64,000 nucleotides of DNA. Source: Tubulanus polymorphus. Its lineage: Eukaryota > Nemertea > Palaeonemertea > Tubulaniformes > Tubulanidae. The translations under genes and the position numbers were made by a program. Positions 62,301 to 64,000 of the stretch are shown here, piece by piece (the first letter of the stretch is position 1; each line of letters opens with the position of its first letter). The notes under the pieces were generated by a model that made no database searches, was not told the origin of the DNA, and worked only from the letters and a program-made list of their open reading frames with translations. The stretch is taken from assembly GCF_964204645.1 (NCBI RefSeq), contig NC_134025.1, forward strand, positions 2,051,001 to 2,115,000, written 5' to 3'.

Positions 62301-64000
62301 TGCAGTGATCTCAGAAAAGCACAAAAAGAGTTATTGACCGAGACGTAAGTTATTAAACTATTTTGCATAAGTAAAGAGGTATACACTTAATCTTGAGTTG
62401 GATGGCTTATTCACTCAATATTTCTTGTATTCATCGTGAATATAGCGATCCAGAAAAATGACTTACTCTGTTATCTTCCATAAACGGTACTACTAATCTA
62501 TCAATCTGATTATATACTTAGATGTAAACCTGGATGTGCTTGCCCGGCTGGAAGTTATGAGAATAGCAACGGTACATGTGTCACTGTCTGCCCTTGTATA
62601 CATGATGGTATTCAGTATGAAGCTTATGAGGAAATTCCAACTCCAGATAGTTGTGAAAAATGGTACGGAACTATTAAGGGTGGTACATGATAATATATAT
62701 GGTCTTATGTCATGTCTGAGAACAAGGTGTAAAACCTGTTATGAAGTAGGTATGCTTATACCTGTATTTGTTTGATATTTCAGTACCTGTGGAGTAAATG
62801 GAACCGTTTCGTGTACACATGCTTGCGGTGATTGGTCAAGTTGGTCAAACTGTTCTAACGACTGTAATGGTGGTACACGAACAAAAACCAGAACTTGTCA
62901 GAAAGATATGGGTCTTAGCTCCGGAAAGCAGTGCAGTGCCTCTGAAGAATTGAGTGAAACCTGCAACGAGGATCCATGTCCGCGTACGTTATCGAACTTG
63001 TTTTATCACGCAAGGTGTTCAAAAATGTCTATGACGCGTTCCTTAATTTTATAGATACTAATTGAAATTTTGCAGGCAATTGCACCCATGGTAAATGGAG
63101 TCAGTGGGCGCCTTGTACACAAACATGTGGAAATGGTTTAAGTACCCGAACAAGAAATATTACTCAAAAAGCTGAATATAATGGAAAGGATTGCGAGGAT
63201 TCATCATTAATTGAAGAGAAATCCTGTGGTCTACCAGCTTGTAACGAAAGTAAGAATCAAAGCAACACATTTTCATATGTACATCAAAGTATTAACCTTC
63301 GTTACACCTAATGTTGGTTTGTTTTTCCCTTCCAGCATGTCCACCTGGTCAGGTAATGACTAACTGTTCCAATGAGTGTCCATTAACATGCGAACATAAA
63401 TCAGAGGAGATCAGTTGCGTACAAGCCGATGCTTGTAAACCTGGTTGCAAATGCCCACCTGGAAAGCTTTTACACAATAATATCTGTGTGAATGAGACGG
63501 AATGTCCTTGCCCGTTTGATATGAGCATTTTCTCTACACCAAAACAAAGAATAACAACTCTTCTTTCAACACTGAGTCCATCAGGACCAGGAGGAGCTAC
63601 ACCGTCAGGACCAGGAGGAGCTACACCATCAGGACCAGGAGGTGCTACACCATCTGGACCAGGAGGAGCTACACCATCAGGACCAGGAGGTGCTACACCA
63701 TCAGGACCAGGAGGAGCTACACCATCAGGACCGGGAGGAGCTACACCATCAGGACCGGGAGGAGCTACACCATCAGGACCAGGCGGAGCTACACCATCAG
63801 GACCGGGAGGAGCTACACCATCAGGACCAGGAGGTGCTACACCATCTGGACCAGGAGGAGCTACACCATCAGGACCAGGAGGTGCTACACCATCAGGACC
63901 AGGAGGTGCTACCCCATCAGGACCAGGAGGAGCTACACCATCAGGACCGGGAGGAGCTACACCATCAGGACCGGGAGGAGCTACACCATCAGGACCGGGA
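1..64000 (+). CDS. Giant modular mucin / SCO-spondin-like secreted protein, partial at both ends (spliced gene)
   Basis: The window reads as one spliced gene of about 57 exons. Splice junctions were chosen by GT-AG signals, polypyrimidine tracts and phase. Nearly all domain-bordering introns are phase 1. Phase 0 splits occur inside the discoidin-like domains, after the second of their two exons where LDLa follows, and inside the last LDLa. Phase 2 introns occur only around 62345-62783. Domain order: VTQPPVTPG array, discoidin-like A, LDLa x3, four copies of (discoidin A, LDLa x3, discoidin B, Ser/Thr linker), VTQPPVTPG array, LDLa, discoidin A, STGP array, discoidin B, STGP array, LDLa, TIL, VWC-like, TSP1 x2, [11 protein letters not shown] array. 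SCO-spondin is known to combine LDLa, TSP1, TIL and VWC modules, and the 3' end resembles it. The repeat arrays are mucin-like. An extracellular role is inferred. Several adjacent genes cannot be strictly excluded without transcripts, but no internal start or polyadenylation region is needed. Confidence 0.78.
8310..9106 (+). other. Intron (797 bp)
   Basis: AT-rich, with no long frame and no recognisable gene. It starts GTATCT and ends ACTGTAG. It contains a small perfect hairpin (7-bp stem, CAGTAGG/CCTACTG) at 8620-8638, directly before a strong-looking GTAAGT. No functional RNA family was recognised. Confidence 0.7.
9107..9791 (+). CDS. Discoidin/F5/8C-like domain type A, unit 0 (two exons)
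   Basis: The exons are 9107-9453 and 9591-9791 (phase 1 in, phase 0 between, phase 0 out). After a short Ser/Thr leader the domain opens at a Cys (ECQN) and closes at ACFEP. It contains a DWKNN strand, the SKDGTNW motif at the exon junction and RFLKIKAEG. This order of strands, with a DG..W turn, an R[FY]hxI strand and first and last Cys that would pair, matches the galactose-binding-like fold of discoidin/F5/8C domains. The identity with canonical F5/8C is low, so the family call is an inference from pattern. Ligand (glycan, lipid or collagen) cannot be stated. [12 protein letters not shown] hinge leads into the LDLa exons. Confidence 0.65.
9870..10470 (+). CDS. Three LDL-receptor class A domains, unit 0 (three exons)
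   Basis: The exons are 9870-9981, 10125-10244 and 10336-10470. LDLa 1 has six Cys and ends [10 protein letters not shown], the classical calcium-binding acidic box. LDLa 2 (from TCSNDEFTC to ETDC) has eight Cys, with an added CDNYCDC segment. LDLa 3 (PCNN to ETNC) has six Cys and a [12 protein letters not shown] box. Each exon encodes one domain, as is usual for LDLa modules. The last codon (Cys) is split by the intron and completed by the following micro-exon. LDLa domains bind calcium and commonly act as ligand-binding knots in secreted or surface proteins. Confidence 0.85.
10572..11959 (+). CDS. Two Ser/Thr linker micro-exons (21 and 27 bp)
   Basis: The exons are 10572-10592 (CNERTTI) and 11933-11959 (TEETTTAI). 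Each is preceded by CAG and ends ..ATAG|GTA, with phase 1 on both sides, so each can be skipped without breaking frame. The first is expected because it completes the split Cys of LDLa 3. A homologous 21-bp exon (CESTTTN) follows LDLa 3 in all four later modules. The second rests on splice signals and linker composition only. Its donor context (ATAG|GTACTTA) matches the donor at the end of the short linker exons at 15001, 17923 and 20899. Confidence 0.55.
10593..11932 (+). other. Intron (1340 bp), no gene seen
   Basis: Non-coding on inspection. It holds a 14-bp perfect palindrome, TGGAACTAGTTCCA, at 11027-11040, and a flanking 10-bp inverted pair (ATTGGAAACG near 10974 and CGTTTCCAAT near 11048). 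Together these could be the remains of a small foldback element. Short frames here lack domain features. Confidence 0.55.
11960..12448 (+). other. Intron (489 bp) entering module 1
   Basis: It starts GTACTTA and ends ATTTCAG. The last roughly 20 bases (ATTACATATTTCAG) are shared with the ends of the introns before modules 2-4, so the left boundary of the 2.92-kb duplication lies near 12430. Nothing else recognisable. Confidence 0.6.
12449..13107 (+). CDS. Module 1: Ser/Thr leader and discoidin-like domain type A (two exons)
   Basis: The exons are 12449-12831 and 12910-13107. The leader ([10 protein letters not shown] to VPSTTAEI) is mucin-like. The domain runs from [10 protein letters not shown] to GCYEP and carries the NDGKKW turn and RFIKIKAEG. 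It is a clear paralogue of the unit 0 domain at 9107-9791, with the same exon split after the W-turn. The YNTS sequence is a possible N-glycosylation site. A charged hinge ([13 protein letters not shown]) leads to LDLa. The intron between the exons is only 78 bp. Confidence 0.7.
13198..13793 (+). CDS. Module 1: three LDLa domains (three exons)
   Basis: The exons are 13198-13309, 13422-13550 and 13659-13793 (phases 0/1, 1/1, 1/1). LDLa 1 ends [10 protein letters not shown]. LDLa 2 has the eight-Cys pattern with [10 protein letters not shown] and a slightly longer acidic loop (EDVPINC) than unit 0. LDLa 3 ends [10 protein letters not shown], with the last Cys codon split. Here LDLa 1 reads GDIEC. 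Confidence 0.85.
14140..14854 (+). CDS. Module 1: micro-exon and discoidin-like domain type B (three exons)
   Basis: The exons are 14140-14160 (21 bp, CESTTTN), 14291-14577 and 14668-14854. The domain opens [12 protein letters not shown] and closes KACFEK. An opening C....GME followed by an acidic I..DDI strand, a central FKVYIQE strand, and a late [14 protein letters not shown] strand before a final Cys follow the strand order of discoidin/F5/8C domains. The domain lacks the conserved Trp-rich loops. INITNF is a possible N-glycosylation site. I call it a degenerate discoidin-like domain distinct from type A, and it is absent from unit 0. Confidence 0.6.
14942..15310 (+). CDS. Module 1: Ser/Thr linker exon, short (to 15001) or extended with VTQPPVTPG units (to 15310)
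   Basis: The exon starts after TTTACAG with [11 protein letters not shown]. The likely donor is GCAG|GTACTTA at 15001 (phase 1). Reading through stays open over about eight VTQPPVTPG-like units (TETPG, TVTPA variants) to a weak second donor, CACAA|GTAAAA at 15310, also phase 1. The end of that stretch is degraded: an indel in a poly-C run near 15265-15275 shifts the ancestral repeat frame. Both forms join module 2 in frame. The same site is read through in the giant exon at 24208. Confidence 0.55.
15370..16028 (+). CDS. Module 2: leader and discoidin-like domain type A
   Basis: The exons are 15370-15752 and 15831-16028. The protein is identical to the module 1 copy as far as I compared. One synonymous change (ACGATAAGT against ACGATCAGT, near 15530) is shared with module 3 but not with modules 1 and 4. 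Confidence 0.7.
16119..16715 (+). CDS. Module 2: three LDLa domains
   Basis: The exons are 16119-16230, 16344-16472 and 16581-16715. Differs from module 1 by GVIEC instead of GDIEC in LDLa 1. This change also occurs in module 3 and matches the GVIEC of unit 0. The intron poly-T run before exon two is one base longer than in module 1. Confidence 0.85.
17062..17776 (+). CDS. Module 2: micro-exon and discoidin-like domain type B
   Basis: The exons are 17062-17082, 17213-17499 and 17590-17776. Same architecture as module 1, with KDKNG replacing KDKDG in the loop after the first acidic strand. Confidence 0.6.
17864..18286 (+). CDS. Module 2: Ser/Thr linker exon, short (to 17923) or extended (to 18286)
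   Basis: The same two donors as in module 1: GCAG|GTACTTA at 17923 and CACAA|GTAAAA at 18286, both phase 1. The VTQPPVTPG stretch carries two more 27-bp units than module 1, which accounts for 54 bp of the longer module spacing. Confidence 0.55.
18346..19004 (+). CDS. Module 3: leader and discoidin-like domain type A
   Basis: The exons are 18346-18728 and 18807-19004. One private amino-acid change is visible, PPVVTMSS for PPVITMSS, close to the C-terminal Cys. Otherwise as in module 2. Confidence 0.7.
19095..19691 (+). CDS. Module 3: three LDLa domains
   Basis: The exons are 19095-19206, 19320-19448 and 19557-19691. Cys spacing and the three acidic boxes are unchanged from module 2, including GVIEC in LDLa 1. 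Confidence 0.85.
20038..20752 (+). CDS. Module 3: micro-exon and discoidin-like domain type B
   Basis: The exons are 20038-20058, 20189-20475 and 20566-20752. Shares KDKNG with module 2 and has SPDTPINF where the other copies have SPDAPINF. Confidence 0.6.
20840..20899 (+). CDS. Module 3: Ser/Thr linker exon, short form only
   Basis: The exon is 60 bp and ends at GCAG|GTACTTA (phase 1). The downstream VTQPPVTPG stretch (20944-21200) carries a 4-bp tandem duplication (TAAC) near 21117-21124. Reading through therefore reaches the CACAA|GTAAAA site in the wrong phase and a stop at 21214. Only the short donor preserves frame into module 4, so here the repeat units behave as intron. Confidence 0.6.
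21272..21930 (+). CDS. Module 4: leader and discoidin-like domain type A
   Basis: The exons are 21272-21654 and 21733-21930. It carries the ACGATCAGT variant of module 1, not the module 2/3 form. Confidence 0.7.
22021..22616 (+). CDS. Module 4: three LDLa domains
   Basis: The exons are 22021-22132, 22246-22374 and 22482-22616. LDLa 1 reads GDIEC, as in module 1. The poly-T run in the first intron is shortened and interrupted by a C. Confidence 0.85.
22963..22983 (+). CDS. Module 4: 21-bp linker micro-exon
   Basis: CESTTTN with CAG before and G|GTAAATA after, phase 1 on both sides. It completes the split Cys codon of LDLa 3. Confidence 0.6.
22984..23562 (+). other. Module 4 expanded intron with an inserted or duplicated segment
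   Basis: In modules 1-3 the interval between the micro-exon and discoidin B is 130 bp. Here it is 579 bp. The first part matches the other modules up to and into a partial copy of the discoidin B exon (to about 23190). The next roughly 360 bp is unrelated AT-rich sequence. A short match to the acceptor region (CATTTTCACAG) then restarts before the full exon at 23563. Confidence 0.7.
23114..23202 (+). pseudogene. Truncated duplicate of the discoidin-B first exon
   Basis: After a good CACAG acceptor, the first roughly 77 bp ([20 protein letters not shown], then TIFPPP) match the discoidin-B exon and then diverge. Unspliced, the frame stops at 23218. The only nearby donor is weak, CAT|GTATAC at 23202, in phase 0. 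That phase would allow it to join the second discoidin-B exon at 23940 in place of the exon at 23563, but not to precede it. It is most likely a dead exon fragment. Confidence 0.6.
23563..24126 (+). CDS. Module 4: discoidin-like domain type B (two exons)
   Basis: The exons are 23563-23849 and 23940-24126. Reads KDKDG like module 1, but SANPKDKDG before it and ITLDEE where the others have IELDEE. It also has GKSQMG and INLKACFE changes near the C-terminus. This copy is the most diverged of the four and directly precedes the giant array exon. Confidence 0.62.
24208..40098 (+). CDS. Giant 15.9-kb exon: Ser/Thr linker and mucin array B (VTQPPVTPG)
   Basis: It starts after TTTACAG in phase 1 with the same [11 protein letters not shown] linker as modules 1-3. 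It then reads through the position of their donor (ACAG GTACTA here) straight into repeats. The frame is open for about 5,297 residues, with about 586 nonapeptide units. The donor is CCAG|GTATAA at 40098, phase 1; unspliced, it would stop at 40140. The last units are degenerate ([13 protein letters not shown]). Variants are Q to K, V to L or I, and rare G to E or H. Two Thr and four Pro/Gly positions per unit make an extended, heavily O-glycosylated rod the likely product. A single uninterrupted exon of this size is rare. Confidence 0.88.
24279..40098 (+). repeat. 27-bp tandem repeat array B with higher-order structure
   Basis: About 586 units in 15.8 kb. Nested higher-order copies are marked by rare variants. 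CAAGTATCAC occurs at 24301 and 24571 (10 units apart). GTCACAAAACC blocks near 25467 and 26007 are 20 units apart. ACCAAACAACC at 31005 and 33651 is 98 units apart with conserved flanks. GTTACTCCTGGC occurs at 29451, 30207, 33069 and 34797 (28, 106 and 64 units). GGTCTCACTC occurs at 37776, 37965, 38289, 38478, 38586 and 38910 (7, 12, 7, 4 and 12 units). All spacings are exact multiples of 27. Confidence 0.95.
40178..40324 (+). CDS. LDLa domain exon after array B
   Basis: Acceptor CTGCAG; exon phase 1 in and out. A Thr-rich leader ([16 protein letters not shown]) is followed by a six-Cys LDLa with [24 protein letters not shown]. This is the most canonical LDLa of the window, with a complete calcium-binding acidic box. 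It stands alone, not in a triplet. Confidence 0.85.
40514..40627 (+). CDS. Ser/Thr/Pro linker exon
   Basis: 38 residues ([11 protein letters not shown] to TTAPQTTT) between a TATGTAG acceptor and an ACCA|GTGAGT donor, symmetric phase 1. Composition is mucin-like with no Cys. It joins the LDLa to the following discoidin-like domain. Confidence 0.65.
40764..41280 (+). CDS. Discoidin-like domain type A, sixth copy (two exons)
   Basis: The exons are 40764-41056 and 41136-41280 (phase 0 between, phase 1 out). The domain runs from TTCKEP to RACFEG, with [18 protein letters not shown], the VDGKTW turn and [11 protein letters not shown]. It has the same exon split as the other type A copies but clearly diverged sequence, so it was not part of the recent 2.92-kb amplification. 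The donor is GGGTG|GTAAGT. Confidence 0.65.
41331..41398 (-). mobile_element. Possible tRNA-derived SINE fragment
   Basis: Read on the minus strand it contains GGTCTAGTG, resembling an RNA polymerase III A box, and about 35 bases later GGTTCGAATTCC, close to the B-box consensus GGTTCGANNCC with one extra base. It lies within an intron. There is no clear tail or target-site duplication, so this is a tentative call. Confidence 0.4.
41454..41619. mobile_element. Foldback / MITE-like element with imperfect terminal inverted repeats
   Basis: The left end starts CAGGGCC and the right end, reverse-complemented, starts CTGGGCC. The roughly 35-bp arms share the cores TTCGGTT and TAGTCGACT, with about two-thirds identity ungapped. 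The total is about 166 bp with no coding capacity. The CAGGG end is reminiscent of hAT-type elements, but no convincing target-site duplication was found. Confidence 0.45.
42060..42122 (+). CDS. Ser/Thr linker exon (63 bp)
   Basis: [21 protein letters not shown], acceptor ATATGCAG, donor AAAG|GTTAGT, phase 1 on both sides. It leads into the first STGP array. Confidence 0.6.
42392..52195 (+). CDS. 9.8-kb exon: Ser/Thr-rich mucin array C (STGPTSSF / STGPTTASM)
   Basis: The acceptor is TATTTAG, entering in phase 1 with VSTTLTSV; the donor is CCAG|GTATTC at 52195, phase 1. About 3,267 residues are open without a stop. Two interleaved units make the array: an octapeptide STGPTSS(F/Y/V/I) of 24 bp and a nonapeptide STGPTTASM of 27 bp (also TTPSM). 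A marker unit, [12 protein letters not shown], recurs. Over half of residues are Ser/Thr, so very dense O-glycosylation is expected. The unit has no resemblance to VTQPPVTPG, so this is an independently arisen mucin domain in the same protein. The array tail ([10 protein letters not shown]) is non-repetitive. Confidence 0.87.
42407..52180 (+). repeat. 24/27-bp tandem repeat array C
   Basis: About 390 units of mixed length. The marker GGATCAATG occurs at 42622, 43054, 43408, 44857, 45439 and 45793, among others. The pairs 43054/45439 and 43408/45793 are both separated by 2385 bp, showing a duplicated multi-unit block. Because both unit lengths are multiples of three, length change never disrupts the frame. 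Confidence 0.93.
52273..52826 (+). CDS. Discoidin-like domain type B, fifth copy (two exons)
   Basis: The exons are 52273-52520 and 52655-52826 (phase 1 in, 0 between, 1 out). Opens [13 protein letters not shown] and closes FACFEQTTS. It shares the C....NGME opening, IDNDDI strand and [10 protein letters not shown] strand with the module copies, but the middle is about 13 residues shorter and strongly diverged. Preservation of GME and the terminal ACFE in such a diverged copy supports a real domain family. Confidence 0.62.
52827..53189 (+). other. Intron (363 bp)
   Basis: AT-rich, starts GTTTGT and ends TTTTCATAAG. No feature recognised. Confidence 0.5.
53190..53255 (+). CDS. Ser/Thr linker exon (66 bp)
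   Basis: [21 protein letters not shown] plus Thr, flanked by TTTTCATAAG and CACAC|GTAAGT, symmetric phase 1. Resembles the [11 protein letters not shown] linkers of the modules. Supported by signals and composition only. Confidence 0.55.
53256..54334 (+). other. Intron (1079 bp)
   Basis: Strongly AT-rich in the middle (53500-53760), with no domain-like frame. It contains a short trinucleotide/dinucleotide microsatellite near the 3' end and finishes with a pyrimidine-rich ATTCTTCAG acceptor. Confidence 0.6.
54115..54162 (+). repeat. (TCA/TCG)n-(TC)n microsatellite
   Basis: Imperfect TCATCG trinucleotides grading into CTCTCTCTCT, about 48 bp, intronic. Confidence 0.85.
54335..61255 (+). CDS. 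6.9-kb exon: Ser/Thr-rich mucin array D (STGPTSSF / Y / V)
   Basis: Enters in phase 1 after TTCTTCAG and leaves at GAGCC|GTATGT (61255, phase 1). Unspliced, it would stop at 61315. About 2,306 residues are open. The octapeptide STGPTSS(F/Y/V) dominates and the nonapeptide TTASM is much rarer than in array C. TSSY and TSSV units are frequent and alternate with TSSF, giving regularly spaced aromatic residues. Its multi-unit blocks are close to the 3' end of array C (compare about 51120-51340 with 55980-56350), so the two arrays share a recent origin or exchange sequence despite the intervening discoidin-B domain. Confidence 0.87.
54340..61240 (+). repeat. 24-bp tandem repeat array D
   Basis: About 285 units. 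The AGCGTGTCTACTGG marker following CAACTCCA recurs at 54961, 56272, 57727 and 60400, each inside a longer near-identical block. This shows higher-order amplification on a 1.3-2.7-kb scale. Confidence 0.93.
61256..61831 (+). other. Intron (576 bp)
   Basis: Begins GTATGT and ends TTTGTTTATAG. Short frames crossing the exon end have no domain or repeat character. Nothing recognised. Confidence 0.55.
61832..62128 (+). CDS. LDLa-like domain, eight-Cys variant (two exons)
   Basis: The exons are 61832-61899 and 62062-62128 (phase 0 between them, phase 1 out). The Cys pattern [26 protein letters not shown] matches the variant second LDLa of the modules (CDNYCDC), including the extra Cys pair. The intron splits the domain in the middle, unlike the other LDLa exons. 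Confidence 0.68.
62248..62662 (+). CDS. TIL domain and start of a VWC-like domain (two exons)
   Basis: The exons are 62248-62344 and 62522-62662, joined by a phase 2 intron. The Cys spacing [25 protein letters not shown] is that of trypsin-inhibitor-like (TIL) domains, common next to VWD and TSP1 modules in mucins and SCO-spondin. It is followed by [16 protein letters not shown]....CEKC, the opening of a VWC-like domain, completed in the next exon. Confidence 0.78.
62784..62983 (+). CDS. End of VWC-like domain and TSP1 domain 1
   Basis: Phase 2 in, phase 1 out. [15 protein letters not shown] closes the VWC-like domain. [19 protein letters not shown] is a thrombospondin type 1 repeat with the WSSW motif, a substrate context for C-mannosylation, ending CNEDPC. 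The order TIL, VWC-like, TSP1 is typical of SCO-spondin. Confidence 0.85.
63076..63249 (+). CDS. TSP1 domain 2
   Basis: One exon, phase 1 on both sides. [20 protein letters not shown], then CEDS....KSCGLPAC: six Cys in thrombospondin type 1 spacing with the WSQW motif. It is separated from TSP1 domain 1 by a 92-bp intron. Confidence 0.88.
63336..64000 (+). CDS. Exon: second TIL domain running into the GGATPSGP array (continues past window)
   Basis: Acceptor CCTTCCAG, phase 1. [18 protein letters not shown]...[16 protein letters not shown]....[14 protein letters not shown] is a TIL domain. A short Ser/Thr segment ([17 protein letters not shown]) then leads into the third repeat type of the protein. 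The frame is open to base 64000. If the gene follows SCO-spondin logic, further TSP1/TIL modules would be expected downstream, but that is outside the window. Confidence 0.85.
63575..64000 (+). repeat. 24-bp tandem repeat array E (GGATPSGP), open at the window edge
   Basis: About 17.7 units of GGA-GGA-GCT-ACA-CCA-TCA-GGA-CCA with third-position changes only (GGT, GGG, GGC, TCT, CCG). All units seen have the same amino-acid sequence. Gly-rich, with one Thr and one Ser per unit; not a Gly-X-Y collagen repeat. Confidence 0.95.

Overview
The window is best read as one animal gene on the + strand that enters at base 1 and is still open at base 64000. It looks like a giant secreted modular mucin with a SCO-spondin-like 3' part. 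The evidence for an animal is the spliced structure (GT-AG introns, mostly about 80-800 bp, AT-rich) and the metazoan extracellular modules: LDL-receptor class A (LDLa), discoidin/F5/8C-like, TIL, VWC-like and thrombospondin type 1 (TSP1). An aquatic invertebrate is likely, but the phylum cannot be settled from this sequence. I placed about 57 exons by eye. Every junction keeps the reading frame, and the parts sum to about 50.5 kb of coding sequence, or about 16,800 residues. Neither a signal peptide, promoter, start codon nor stop codon of the gene lies inside the window.

Layout. (1) 1-8309: the end of an exon holding a 27-bp array (consensus VTQPPVTPG, roughly 305 units). (2) 9107-11959: a discoidin-like domain (type A), three LDLa domains and two micro-exons. 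(3) 12449-24126: a 2.92-kb block in four near-identical tandem copies, each coding for discoidin-like A, LDLa x3, discoidin-like B and a Ser/Thr linker. (4) 24208-40098: one 15.9-kb exon with about 586 further VTQPPVTPG units. (5) 40178-42122: LDLa, linker, discoidin-like A and linker; one intron here carries SINE-like and foldback elements. (6) 42392-52195: a 9.8-kb exon of [17 protein letters not shown] repeats. (7) 52273-53255: discoidin-like B and a linker. (8) 54335-61255: a second STGPTSS(F/Y/V) exon. (9) 61832-64000: LDLa, TIL, VWC-like, TSP1, TSP1 and TIL, then a third repeat type (GGATPSGP) that runs off the window.

How it works together: the Thr/Ser/Pro arrays are typical mucin O-glycosylation scaffolds. 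The cysteine-rich LDLa, TIL and TSP1 modules and the discoidin-like sandwiches would be folded binding or cross-linking knots between these glycosylated rods. Secretion and a matrix, mucus or gel role are inferred from domain content. Nothing bacterial, viral or CRISPR-like is present. The very long open frames on the minus strand and in the other + frames are by-products of stop-free repeats.
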